Assembly: GCA_029582265.1 (NCBI GenBank)
Contig: CM055821.1
Coordinates: 40,681,004 to 40,745,003, forward strand
Direction of reading: 5' to 3'
DNA: 64,000 nucleotides
From: Zoroaster sp. YZ-2022
Lineage: Eukaryota > Echinodermata > Asteroidea > Forcipulatida > Zoroasteridae
The translations under genes were made by a program, and so were the position numbers. Each line of letters begins with the position of its first letter. The first letter of the stretch is position 1. Below the pieces are notes generated by a model that had not been told where the DNA came from, searched no databases, and was given only the letters and a program-made list of their open reading frames with translations. This document shows, piece by piece, positions 48,951 to 61,180 of this stretch.

Positions 48951-49605
48951 TCACGCATTATGTGATATATCTTCACTGTGAGCACCAGTCTGCTGCTACC
49001 AGCTGATGCCCATCTGCATTGAATGTGATTCCCTTGGGGCTAGTACAGACCCTGAGCTATACATGAGATGAATCTACCTTCATCATCACTTAATAGTGAA
49101 TGAGCATGACCAGTGTTATCCCCATTGCACACTGCACATGTAAACTGTCTGATCTGTCACAGCATACACCATTGCAGTATTTAACTAACTTCCCTGACCA
49201 TTGATTGTTGATTTGATTGTGAGTAATGAAGTACCATTGTTGTCAATAATGTCTACTTGATGTTGGTCAAAAACCATCTGACTACAAATTTATTATTATT
49301 ATCAATGGCCAGGAAGTAGCGTTTTGTTTTGACTGGTATAGTGTGAATAGGCGGAGCCATCAGTGGGGCCAGTGCTCACTCACCATCCTCTGCTTTCATC
49401 ACCTATTATGATGTTACCCTTATTATTTACTGCTACACTCCGAGGTCCACCGCTGTCTTCCCTACCTCACTGCCTCAGAGGCACAGTGGCCAGGAGTCAA
49501 AGGCAAGTGTGCTGCGTATCATTTGTTGTACATCTTGATGACATTGTTGGTGCTGTCTACACAACCACTAAGTGATTGTGTGTATAGCTGCAATGTCATG
49601 TGGAT
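48951..49605 (-). pseudogene. TRIM-NHL copy 3, NHL exon, broken
   Basis: Aligns with 16296-16915 from the acceptor (ATCC at 49605) to the stop region near 48951. It has scattered 1-4 base insertions and deletions (655 bp versus 620), so no frame is open for more than a short distance. Recognisable pieces include the blade phrases around 49200-49260 and the terminal region. With 56585-57882 it forms the third TRIM gene of the array. Confidence 0.75.
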
Positions 49606-49709
49606 CTGGAAAATAATAATAATAGGAGATAACACAGCTTTACAGTGATATAACAATTATGTGTGTTATATTTTATGAGCTGAACATTAAATGAAGATAT
49701 TTCTATATA

Positions 49710-51115
49710 TGACCTGTTACAATCGAAATGAGCGTGAAGTAGCAACCATTGCACAGTACAAGTGGGAAAAAGTGAAAAAATCGGAGGGGAGGTCTAATTT
49801 GTTTTGTTATTATATTTGCTTACAGTTGTAAATCTCCTTATATCGAATTCCAAATTTTTTGTTCCATCAGACAATTAAAACCTCAATTTCAGGCCAATTT
49901 CGTTGGTAGCTTTTATTGTGTCTCTGACAAACAATCCTGAAGGCAAAAGCGGAAACAAAGCCACAAATCCCCTCTGTTGGTCTGGGAGGATCGCTGTAAC
50001 CCAAAGTCGTATATATCCTGATGGAAAGCAGCTTACCACCTGTAATCAGCAAGGAAGCAAGAAGGAACTGGGCTGAAGTGCATGTTGGCAACAACCGCTC
50101 TGGAATTCCAGCAAGCCCCAAGTACCTCTGGGCGTCTGCTTGGTTTGGACACTGTCTTACAAGCAGCACCTGGATGAAGTGAAGGCCAAGGTTACAGCAA
50201 GGGTCTCGCCTCATCCGCCGCCTGGCGGAGTTCGACAGGGGAGCTTCCCCCAGAACCCTCACGCATATCCACACGTAAGCCCTGGTCCCTACCCGTGGCG
50301 AATGCTGTGCCCCCATCGGGCAGAAGTCCACATGTGAACAAGGTAGATACTGCCATCAACAGCGCCCTCCGGATAGATGACTGGTTGTCTGGAAACCCAC
50401 CCCTGTTTCCACCTGCCCAGTCCTAGCGCTGGGGTGCCCTCAAGTAGTCTCCGACGGGCGGCGGCTACCTCTAAGCCCTGGCAAGAAAAAGCCCTGTAGC
50501 AGTGCGGCTGGCAACATCCTGCAAAACAAAGCCACAGTAACACCAGCGCCCACCATGCAGGCTCAAGTCTGCGCCATCCACTACAAAAACAAGGCGGCTG
50601 GGGTCTTCTGATCAACATTCCTGAGGACTTGTCCAGGGACGCCTGGCTGGCAGCATCCTGGAAACAGAGACTTGGGGAATGTTTGACCCTCCAAGATCCA
50701 CCGATACATCCAGGACCCAGGAGGCGGTGTAAAGGAGAGAGACCTAACACGCCATCTATGGACATCGGCTGAATCGTCTACGCCGCTGGGGTTGGCCGCC
50801 TGGAGTCATCTTTGAAGAAGTGGGGCCTATCGGACAGTGCGGCATGTAAGTACAGTGGCCGAGCCTGAACAGACTGCCGAACACATAATCACTCGGCTGC
50901 CCCTAACCAGCCCCACCTCTCAAGCCGCCCTCTTGACCTAAGGAACGGAGACGCGAGGCGTGGCCAAAACGACATGCAACTGGAGTTAGCCTTCCGATGA
51001 TATACTTAAAGAAGAAGAAGGAAAGCTCTTGTCTCACTGAATCCAGAAATACCAATAACTCCTCAATGGTGTTTAAATTTCCGACTTTACGCTTTATTTT
51101 GTGAGTGACAGGTCA
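49710..51115 (+). mobile_element. Insertion with TGACCTGT inverted ends carrying a decayed non-LTR retrotransposon
   Basis: Interrupts sequence continuous in U1 and U2 ('gatatttctacatattttg'). The left end TGACCTGTTAC and the right end (complement of TGACCTGTCAC) match at 10 of 11 bases and similarity extends weakly to about 30 bp. Within it, about 50020-51021 on the plus strand gives, across frameshifts, the C-terminal part of a LINE reverse transcriptase: TLSYKQHLDEVKAKVTARVS, then RRLAEF, HVNKVDTAINSALRI, and a tail with DMQLELA and IYLKKKK-like ends. It is GC-richer than its surroundings. It cannot be functional. Confidence 0.75.
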
Positions 51116-51612
51116 CATATTTTGACATGAAGGCCTATATACATGCACAAAGTGGATTCTACTGACAGCCAATGTTCACTTTGAACCTTTGAACTGTCAT
51201 GATTTGTCTTCACTATTTATTTCAATCAATGTCATGTTTCAGAAAATAAAATATGCTAAATTTAAATTGATGACAGCCAGTGAGTACATGTATAGCAATA
51301 TATTTCAATGTATGAAGATTTTAATAGCACAACATGTGAAGTTTTGAGCCACTTTTCTTTATCTGTGAAAATTCAGTTAAGTGGAAACATTTTAACATTA
51401 AATTATTATTAGAACATTTTGTGTAATGTTTGTTTGAACCGTACCGTACTAGGAGAGTAATTGAGACAGTGAATAAAAGTGATATTCTAATGCAGCACTC
51501 ATAGTTGTAAAGTTTCTCCTTTTCTAAGGTCATACAGAAACTGAATAAAATTGATAATTTCACATTAACTCATGGTTAATTACTTTACAAGGTTTGCTGA
51601 AATAAAGGGAAA

Positions 51613-52715
51613 CTCCTAATATAATTGTTTCATAGCTAGGGCTGTGCCGGTTATCCGGTATCCAGATACCCGACCGAAACTGTCATTACTCTGTAGAAAA
51701 CTCCTAATATAATTGTTTGGCAGCTAGCGCTAGGGCTGTGCTGGGTGTCCAGGTGATCCAGATACCTGACTGAAACTGTCATTACTCTGTAGAAACCCTC
51801 TAATATAATTGTTTCACTAGCTAGGGCTGTGTGCCGGGTATCCAGGTATCCAGATACCTGGACTGAAACTGTCATTACCTAATAGAAACTCCCTAATATA
51901 ATTGTTTCATAGCTGAGGGCTGTGCCGGTTATCCGGAATATCCAGATACCCGACCGGAAAAACTATCATTACTCTGTAGAGAAACCCTAATATAATTGAT
52001 GTTTCATAAGCTGAGGGCTGTGCCGGTATCCAGGTATCCAGATACCCGACTGAAACTGTCATTACCTCTCAGAAACTCCTAATATAATTGTTTCATAGCA
52101 TGAGCTATGCCGGTTATCCGGTATCCAGATACCCGACCCGAAAACTGTCATTACTCTGTAGAAAACTCCTAATATAATTGTTTCCTTAGCTAAGGCTGGT
52201 GCTCGGGTATCCAGGTATCCAGATACCTGACTGAAAGTATCAAGGTTACTCTGTAGAAACTCCTAATATAATTGTTTCAGCTTCAAAGCTGTGCCGGGTA
52301 ATCCATTTTTTTTTTTTTTCAGATACCTGACTGAAACTGTCATTACTCTGTAGAAACTCCTAATATAATTGTTTTTCATAGCTAGGAGGCTGTGCCGGGT
52401 GTCCAGGCATCCAGATACCTAACGATGAAACTTATCATTACTCTGCCAAAACTCAGCATATATTGTTTCATAATGAGGCTGTGCTGGTATCCGGGTATCC
52501 AGATACCTGACTGAAACTGTCATTACTCTGTAGAGAGCTCCTAATATAATTGTTTCAATAGCTAGGGCTGTGCGGGTATCCAGGTATCCAGATACCTGAC
52601 TCGAAAACTGTCATTACTCTGTAGAAACTTTCCTAATATAATTGTTTTCATAGCTAGGGCTATGTCAGGTATCCGGTATCCAGATATCTGCCAAGCCGAA
52701 ATCCTATCATTACTC
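51613..52715 (+). repeat. Tandem array of the host-hAT left junction, about 12 copies
   Basis: A unit of about 88-95 bp repeats 'ctcctaatataattgtttca', TAGC, the hAT end 'tagggctgtgccgggtatcc', 'agatacctgactgaaactgt' and 'cattactctgtagaaa'. Starts are near 51613, 51708, 51800, 51893, 51989, 52078, 52168, 52262, 52358, 52452, 52540 and 52633. U1 (17503) and U2 (30001) have one copy each. The unit joins host flank to transposon terminus, so amplification followed insertion. Confidence 0.9.
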
Positions 52716-55389
52716 TGTTCCCAAATTTTTCGTTCCACCATTTTCCCATTAACGACTTTTTAAAAATTCGGACTTTACATATTTGAGCATTGCAAACTTC
52801 TTTGGAAATTCTGTGACTCCCAGAACAATGTAATGTTTACATTCTTATGCACAGACAATTATCTTTTAAATTCAAGAGATTACACTCCAATAAATATTTT
52901 GTAGTATTTTACCAACATTTGCCATATATTTTTCTCCAACTGTTTGTGATACATTGTAATCCAATCCGCTAATTCACAAAGACCGCGCCTGACAGTGGCT
53001 GCTTCAAACAACTTATCACACCAGCAGCATATGAGGGAATATTTACCTAATTGTTTGTGGTGGATTGAGTGGGGCAGTTGGGCAATCATGATCAGTAATT
53101 TATGGCTTGTTGTGAGAATACAGGGACCCATGGGCTGTTCAATGTTAGAGATGTTCGATGTTGGACGGCGACGTGTTGCATTATCACGAAAAAGAATTAT
53201 GCAACTGGTCAGACAATGCCACATGAGGAAAGTATGCAGACAGTGGAAACAGGACAAGGTTCAGGTTCAGTCAGGTTCATGATTCGGGTTCATGATTCGG
53301 CATGGCATGGCAAAAAGATTGGGAAAATTGCTGAAACAACCTTTTTCCCCCCACCTAGCTACAGAAACAATGTGTCGAGGATTTCTAAGGGCAGCCAGGA
53401 CACTTTAAGATTTTCCATGCATAGGGGTAACATCCGAGCGGGGGAACCCTGAGGCACCGACGAAACACTTATAACAAACACAAGTGAGGTGGCCTGAGAG
53501 TTATGCTCTTTATAATGTAAGATTATTTTAATCACGGCCAAAATCATGTCCTAAAATCATAATCCAAAACCAACATGACATACGGGATATCCTTATTTAG
53601 AAGGCAGGGGTCTGACAAGGTACAAGCATGAATTTTTTCTGACATAATTCAACACCTGTTTGGTGAACAATAACAACCAACCACAGCTGTGATCACGCAC
53701 ACAGGTCTTCTAGTCTCCTAAAGTCCTTTTCACGACAAGCGCAAACTAGGGTCCTTGGTCTCGGGCACCAGTTGTATTGACCACGGACGTTGGTCAAACT
53801 CGGATACTGACCTTTCACACGGGGGAAAAACCAATCCCACGTGTCCATAATATAGATCTTTTTGGGGTGTCAAGGTCAGCATTGTTTATAGTGCAGTTAA
53901 CTGGTATCCGCACAGCTAGCGTGGAATCGCTATTCACATGTATTGATTACCATTCATTTTCCGCTATTGTATTGTATGTTTATTGTTAGCATCCGTCACT
54001 CTCTCTCTACCACTCTCTGGCTCAGTACCAAAACATGGCGGCAGTGAGAATCGTGATGGTGAGCAATGTCCAAAACTTCATCGAAGAAAAAAAAAAAAGC
54101 GGAGCATACATGGATGTACGGCGAGACCATCCAGCTGATTACGGTGGTAGGCTCCCGCAAGTCCAACAGCTGGACTGGTCGTGCAACCCTAAAGTGTGGA
54201 AGTAGTAAATAATGATGGTGCAAACCCATTCAGTGACACTACATCTTTGTTGGCTTTTGTTTTTTTTTGTTTTCCAAGATGCGTTGTCATACATTTGAAA
54301 TACTGTGAGTCCGTGTTGACTGTTCCAAAGTTTGTCCATTTGACAATGAGTATTTTGTTTGAACGTACCAATAATGACGGTTAAAAATGGGGAAGCGATG
54401 TACAAGAGACAGGATATTTTTCAGATCCTTTAGTAGCAATATGCTTCAAGCTTTCATGCCTCACTGCAATCATCAGTTGCATGTAATGGTCCAAATTAAT
54501 AAAACCAGGTGGTCTCCTGTCTTATTTTTTAAGATAAGACATTGAATTGATGTTCTTTTCAAACAGTTGTAATGTGTCTGTTTGTTTTGAGTGAGAGAGT
54601 TCGTTGTTTTTATGTGATTTGTTCTTCTAATAAGGAAAGCGAAACATTAAGGCCTTTCTGAATACCTTCTATAGTGTTGGTTTATGCCATCAATTTTCTC
54701 TGGAAACGTTGTTGTTTTGACGTTTTCTACATTAAACTTTAGCAACAAAAAGCATCATCATTAACTGTTAAGGCGTCACCTTCTTAATTTAAAGGCATCC
54801 TGGGAAATTTTCTTCTTGCCTTTGTGCGTGGTATCTAAAACAATGGTCCTGGTCTCAATAATTCATTCTCGTGGTGAACTTTGTGTTTTTGTTGCTATGG
54901 TCTCAACCGTGGTCAGGAAAGACTACGGACCTGTGTTTGTGCAGAGCAGAGGTACATGTACATTTCACACGAAGTGTGTTTGACAACGTTGTGTTCTTAG
55001 GACCATGGACCCCCTGCTTATTTCCCTCGTGTGAAAGGGCTTAACTCCAGTGACGTGTTACGTTCAAGGTAGGCTGCATGCATGATCGCACATCGTATAT
55101 TTGTAACTCAGAACACTTTTGCAGCGATCCTAGTTTTATTTCAGAAATAACTTTCAGTGAATACAAGTTGATGTATTTCACCAAGAGGGTTTTTACTTTA
55201 ATAAAAACGACACAGTAAAAGATGGATTTAAGTATGGTATCCTCTGTATTATAAAGGTCAATTTTGTTACCATTTACAGTACATGTGTTTGTACAACTTG
55301 CGGAGGCATGTTTTCAACAAAAGCAAACAGGTATCCAAGTTTGACTGATTTGGGGTATCCGCCTCCAAATATATCTGAAAAGCGTACTA
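51637..55389 (+). mobile_element. Long form of the hAT insertion (U3)
   Basis: Same insertion as 30024-30561: TTCATAGC precedes the left end and recurs at 55390-55397 after the right end (gcgtacta-type). The first 1.1 kb is the amplified array. The interior 53560-55290 resembles parts of the 36615-39837 element in reverse ('gacatacgggatatccttat' with 38557 region). The only candidate reading frame is the small one at 54035. Confidence 0.8.
54035..54205 (+). CDS. Possible small coding exon inside the hAT, unrecognised
   Basis: ATG in the context ccaaaacATGGCGGCAG opens 56 codons (MAAVRIVMVSNVQNFIEEKK, then KSGAYMDVRR and further) to TAG at 54203-54205. The start resembles a genuine initiation site with a YY1-like ATGGCGGC. 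A run of twelve A within KKK makes the frame sensitive to sequencing error. It may be a captured host first exon or a transposon 5' exon. I do not recognise the product. Confidence 0.3.
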   Translation: MAAVRIVMVSNVQNFIEEKKKSGAYMDVRRDHPADYGGRLPQVQQLDWSCNPKVWK

Positions 55390-56194
55390 TTCATAGCTAT
55401 CCGCCACAATATGTGTAAGCTTGTCAGTATTACAAATCAAAACATAAATAATTACACCTTCAAATTAAATTGTCAGAGCTGGTTAGAACAGTCAGTGACA
55501 CAGACCCTTCATATGACATCATTGACAGAATTATCAATGAATAGGGAGTATGTTTGGCGTCTAAATTTACTTGAATTATGTTCAAAGATGAAAATGCACC
55601 AATGAGCTTGTGACACACTTGCTAACACACATGTGTATTTACAGCGTATGTACATCATGTGTATTTAAGTTTTGATAACTCCTGTGTGATGTTCACACCC
55701 GATGGATGCTACCGTATGCTGTCAATCATGTGTACAAAAATATATGTTCTTCTTTTTTAGGGGGGGGGGGTAAAAGAACAGCGACCAAAAAAGATTTTTT
55801 TTCTCTGATTGAAATATATTTTGGAGAAACAAAACTTAGATGAGCTTGTTACAACATCCAATCTATCAATCTCCCACAAGAATTTTTCTATTTCAGTAAA
55901 CATTTAAAAGGACATTTTCTGAGACCAGTTTTTCCTGAAAATCAGGAAAGTCCGATGTCAATCTTTCATTTTACATTGGCAATGCAACATAGCGTGTGGT
56001 GTAAATGAGGAAAACAAACTTATCAAGATTATGTGTATGTGTACATTGTATACCTGCAATTAATGCTCAGTTTACTGATACATATAACGAACATCTGTCA
56101 TGATTTTCCATCAATACAGGGACAATTTGACCATTCAATGGATAATTTGACATGGGAAATTATCGAGGAGTTAATTTGTGTTGTCCATCTTTTT

Positions 56195-56500
56195 GTTTGC
56201 TTTTATTCAAATGAGACTTTAAACTGGTCAGATGCCATGATCATTTAGTCTGTCAATTCATAAGGTATGTCAATGAGTTGTTTGCTTTATTCAGAGTAAC
56301 TTTAAACTGGTCAGATGCCATGATCATTTGGTCTGTCAATTCATAGGGTATGTCAATGAGTTGTTTTGCTTTATTCAAGGTAACTTAAACTGGTCAGATG
56401 CCATGATCATTTGGTCTGTCAATTCATAGGGTATGTCATCAATGAGTTGTTTGCTTTTATTCAGGCTAACTTTAAACTGGTCAGATGCCATAGTCATTTG
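56195..56500. repeat. 84-bp intronic minisatellite, about 3.5 copies (U3)
   Basis: Same unit as in U1 and U2, with small indels ('tttgctttattcagag', 'gtcatcaatgag') that break the continuous frames. It sits directly next to exon 1 of TRIM copy 3; the 1.5-2 kb that separates them in the other units is deleted. Confidence 0.88.
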
Positions 56501-56584
56501 CAGTCCTTCACTGTTGTTCCTTTTTTTTTTTTTTAATTGATTTGTACATGTAGCTATTGAATGCATAATGTGTACAAAACTTAC

Positions 56585-57882
56585 CTCCTTGTATTGGAAT
56601 GGTTCTTTCTGATGTCCCTTGGTGCTGCAGATTACCACTCTCTGGTTATTACAGTCTGTCACTGCAATCTCATCACCAGGTTGACAAGCATCAATACCCC
56701 AAGCCCCTTCGAATTCTCCTGGACGATCTCCATATTTGCCAATTGTCCACAGCTCCCACTTGGGTTCCTGCAGCTCCACCTTGCCAAGATTGATATCACC
56801 AACCCTCTGACTCTCCTTGAATCTCAGATGACAAAGCTTGTGATCAATTTGGAATACTTTGACTGCTGAGAAATTTCAAGTCCTTGCTGATAGTGGGATA
56901 GAATTTTAGGAAGTCAGGAATCTGATGAATTGTTGGTGACATCTTTAGGTCTCCAGTGTGAATGCTGTATTTGTTGTGAGATTACACTCACTGTTTGCTC
57001 ATATTCATCCAATTTGTTGTTACGATCTTTGTGGAGGTTTTGATTTCATCAATGATGCGACTCTCTTGAGCTGTTACCTCAGCCCTGATCTCATCAGCTC
57101 TGTTCTTCCACCTGTGCCATGGTTCTTTCAACTGTGATGCCGAGTTTGTCTTTCATTGTTGAGGCTGTTGCTGAGATTGTTCAAGTTCCTTGAGAACTCC
57201 TTCAAGGAAGTAAAGAATTGAGCCAATGACTGTTTATATGTGGATGAGGCTTGGTTGCAAGCAATGTACTCATGTTGTGGTTTACAGTGGTCTAGGACTG
57301 TACAAATTTGGCAAATCAACTTGTCACATGTTACACAGTAGAACCGTGCCACTTCACCCTCATGGGTTTGGCATTCTGGACGATGTTTTGTTTTGTCTCT
57401 TTTATTGCTACCTTCCCTGAAGAATATCCAAAGTTGCAATGATGTGGCTTGACAATGCAGCAATTCTTGAGTGTATGTCACTGCAATTTTGCAGAATATT
57501 CTGCATGCGCCAGTTTAGACAGCAATGCGTCGCCTCATTCCCTCATTGCATAATTCACAGGTAAGCTTTGTGTTGCCTGATGAGCTGACCAACTTCTCTG
57601 TTGCAATGTGATCTCCTCAACAAAACCAATTAGATAGAAGTTGGTCTTGAGGCCTGGAACACCATCGTGGGAAGTTGTGTCTCCACGTCGACACAAAGGA
57701 CAAGGAATCATGACAGCATCCTTGTATTTGGTAGTGTGGTATTCATCTAAACAGTTTTCACAGAAGCTGTGGACACAGTCCAGTATTTTGGGTTGTCTGT
57801 ACACCTCTTTGCAAATACTGCCTCAAGATGATCCTTGCTGATTTTCTCTAGAGCTGAACCCAATGTTGGTTTAAGTAGCCAT
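56585..57882 (-). pseudogene. TRIM-NHL copy 3, exon 1, frameshifted
   Basis: Aligns with the other exon 1 copies from ATG 57882 to the donor GAG|GTAAGT at 56585. A two-base deletion gives ATG-GCT-ACT-TAA, a stop at codon 4. One base is lost at the first RING cysteines (near 57822), and paired indels alter the text after CPLCRR. There are further indels in B-box 1, the coiled coil and the linker. Open pieces remain: RING about 57535-57804, B-box 2 about 57128-57480, linker/NHL blade 1 about 56590-56779. Either a pseudogene or a real gene hidden by indel errors. Confidence 0.8.
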
Positions 57883-58249
57883 TTCCTCTGTTAATAAATG
57901 AGTATAAGAAAAGAAGATTGAGAACAAACTCAACATAAGCCACATACACATATCCTGACTTCCCTGACATGTCTAATTAAAATCAATAATTCTCTGAATA
58001 TAAATCTTCTCATCCCTCACAATAAGAGGTATTTTCATAAGGTGCACCCCTACTTCTCCAATGGTATTTTTGTCTTGCAGGCATGTGCTGTAAGCCCTCT
58101 TCATCCATCTGTCCATCACTGCATAATCTTCTCTTTTTTACAGGCGGGGGGTAAACAATTGACACCTTCAAAATCACTGGCTGAGGGTTCAGGTAGACAT
58201 GATCAATTTGCTGACTGAAAATTGATATGAAGTGTCAAAACACTTCCTT

Positions 58250-59156
58250 TGGCTACAGTCCCGCATCACTGTATGTATGATCCAAGTTGTAATTAGGATC
58301 TACCTCTCTCTGGATTCTAGACGCTCTGTAGTACTTACAGTCCTGCGTCACTGTATGTATGAGCCAAGTTGTAATTAGGATCTACCTCTCTCTGGATTCT
58401 AGACACTCTGTAGTACTTACAGTCCTGCGTCACTGTATGTATGAGCCAAGTTGTAATTAGGGTCTACCTCTCTCTGGATTCTAGACACTCTGTAGTACTT
58501 ACAGTCCTGCGTCACTGTATGTATGAGCCAAGTTGTAATTAGGGTCTACCTCTCTCTGGATTCTAGACACTCTGTAGTACTTACAGTCTTGCATCACTGT
58601 ATGTATGAGCCAAGTTGTAATTAGGATCTACCTCTCTCTGGATTCTAGACACTCTGTAGTACTTACAGTCCTGCATCACTGTGTATGAGCCAAGTTGTGG
58701 TGGGGTCTACCTCTCTCTGGATTCTAGACACTCTGTAGTACCCACAGTCCTGCATCACTGTATGTAGAGCCAAGTTGTAATTAGGTCCTACCTCTCTGGA
58801 TTCTAGACACTGCTGTAGTACTTACAGTCACTGCATCACTGTATGCATGCAAACCCCAGTTGTGAGTAGGGTCTACCTCTCTCTGGATTCTAGACACTCT
58901 GTAGTACTTACAGTCCTGCATCACTGTATGTACGAGCCAAGTTGTAATTAGGGTCTACCTCTCTCTGGATTCTAGACACTCTGTAGTACTTACAGTCCTG
59001 CATCACTGTATGTATGAGCCAAGTTGTAATTAGGGTCTACCTCTCTCTGGATTCTAGACACTCTGTAGTACTTACAGTCCTGCATCACTGTATGTATGAG
59101 CCATGTTGTAATTAGGGTTTACCTCTCTCTGGATTCTAGATACTCTGCAGTACTTC
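58250..59156 (+). repeat. 82-bp tandem array, about 11 copies (U3 only)
   Basis: The unit includes 'cactgtatgtatgagccaag', 'ttgtaattagg', 'tctacctctctctggattct' and 'agacactctgtagtacttac'. Starts are near 58268, 58351, 58432, 58514, 58597, 58678, 58758, 58836, 58922, 59005 and 59087. U2 has a single copy at about 36550-36614, the exact place where the 3.2-kb hAT inserted. Confidence 0.93.
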
Positions 59157-59887
59157 TTAGGTTAAATGTTGGTATCAAGTTTTAAAATAAAATTTGAATT
59201 ATTAATAATCCATAAGGATTTTAACATCATAAAATTCAATCCAGAAACTGGTCAGAAAGTCAGCAGAGTTTAAAGTTATATTGGGAAACATTTTAAACAA
59301 CTGAAAAAAATTCTTTTTATGAGTTTCCTGATTTTCTATATTTTGTAAACATAGGTTTGCTGTCCTATTGAAAAGATGTTGGTATAAAAGTTTATTCCTT
59401 AGCAGTTAAGGTGTAGAAATATTTGTATCAAAGGTCTCTGTAAGAGGAACAAAATGTGCAGTAAGCCAAGTTAGACTATGTGTCACATTACCCAATGTTA
59501 ACAATATGGGTATACATAATTGTTACAACATTTTTATTACAAAGGCCATCAAGAAAGTGTGAGGGGAATTGTTATACTGTCACACCTCCTCTCCCCACTC
59601 TAGAAGGAGGGATGAATGTATGACCCTCAATCCTAAGGATCGACACTTGCCCATGGGCGGGGAATGGGGATGGTCATCTCTGGTTCCATGTCCCAACAAT
59701 TAAGTCTGTCTATTCAAGATTGTATCTACTGTGTAGAAAGTGGACTCTAGATGCTCTGTGGTGTTGCGTTCTGAGAGCATTATGAAGGTTTGGGATTTAC
59801 AAATCAGCTGTAGCCCCTCTCCTCAGGAGTCAGGGTGATCCTACATATTTGGTTAAATTTTTTGTATGGGAATCTAAAAAGTGGGGG

Positions 59888-60270
59888 TAGGCTTGGGTGA
59901 TAACACGATGATGCTCGAATATCATGATACCTTTTTTGATAGAATTATGATATCGAGAATCTTTTGAGTTATTGAGATCTGTAAATCACGATTAAAGAAA
60001 TCGACATAAGTGGGTCAAGTCAGAAATTCCATGGAAACAAAAATAGAACAGTCTTTTCAGCTTTTGGAGTAGAAACACAAGGCACTACATACACTTTGCA
60101 AATGAATTTGTGATTTATTGTAGCGCTTGTACAGGGAATTACATACCTGTGGTTATTGGCTCTAAGCAATCCTGCATGAATAAGAAAAAAATGTCGCGAT
60201 ATTATGAAAATCGCGATATATGTTTCACCGATATATTGTGGATGAAAAAATCGATATCAACTTAAGCTTA
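59888..60270. mobile_element. Degenerate hAT-like element, TAGGCTTGGGCGAT family
   Basis: The left end is TAGGCTTGGGTGAT; the right end is a decayed complement (cgatatcaacttaagctta). The interior is shared with 10820-11422, including 'gtcagaaattccatggaaac', and with ATATCG-type tracts. The target duplication is not convincing. Confidence 0.65.
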
Positions 60271-60744
60271 AGTAGGAATTTACATTTGATATGAATGTCC
60301 CATCATCCCCCCCCTTTTAAAAAAGTGGAGATTGTCGCACATAGCCCCGGTCTCCACTGATCAATACCCATGCCTGTAGTTACAACATTGATTATGTTGT
60401 CATAACTACTTCTAATGGGTATGTGTCCCATGTATTTGAATCAAGATATTATATATTAGCTAACAACCATCCTGTGATAGTTTCAGCTCAAAGCAGAGTC
60501 TAAATCATGAAAAGTATTTTAAAAAACATTCCTATTTACATACAGAAAACACTTGGAGCAGAAAGTGACCAAGCAACTTTTTAATGTGCATATTTTGTTG
60601 TGTTTTCTCTGAAATCAGAGCTCTTCATACTGAACAATTATTGTGGATGATTGGTACCTCTTACCAACTTCACATCCAAGTTAGCTTGGATGGATAATAA
60701 TTCAGTCATTTTGTAATCAGGTCTCATTACCAATGTTGTACCTA

Positions 60745-61075
60745 TCCTGCTTTAAACCAGTTGGTCTACCGTCCTAATCTTATCCACTGTATCACTGTCA
60801 AAACATATGAACAAATGTTAGCTTACCCTACAGTGGTTTTGTTTTGATTGAAGTCACTTTAAACCAGTTGGTCTACGTCTAATCTTATCCCTCTCATCCA
60901 AAACCTGCAAATGTTATAGCTTACCCTACAGTGGTTTTACCTTGTTTATTAGTCCTTTAAACCAGTTGGTCTACCGTCTAATCTTGTATCCACTGTGTCA
61001 CTGTCAAAACACATGAACAAATGTTAGCTTACCCTACAAGTGGTTTTACCTTGTTTAATGAAGTCCTTTAAGACA
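60745..61075 (-). repeat. Triplicated segment carrying a splice-donor-like site
   Basis: Three copies of about 110-120 bp ('ccagttggtctaccgtc' through 'gcttaccctacagtggtttt'). Each contains, on the minus strand, TAGG|GTAAGCT, the counterpart of the donor at 22866 in the upstream exon of TRIM copy 1. U1 has one copy. Confidence 0.75.
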
Positions 61076-61149
61076 GTTGAACACAACATGAAGTCGGCAA
61101 TTTTTCTTGCAAAGACAGAGGCAAATAATGTTGCTACATGCTAACGTTG

Positions 61150-61180
61150 GGGGATCCCAAACAAAATGGCGCTTGACAAA
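61150..61180 (-). promoter_or_regulatory. YY1-like promoter site upstream of TRIM copy 3
   Basis: 'gggatcccaaacaaaatggc' with GCGCCATTTTG on the minus strand at 61162-61172, matching 22983-22993 upstream of copy 1. It is followed on the minus strand by the triplicated donor region. Inferred only. Confidence 0.4.

Noticed and set aside
50289..50765. Minus-strand open frame of 158 codons in U3
   Set aside because: It is the antisense of the LINE reverse-transcriptase fragment on the plus strand, which is the recognisable reading.
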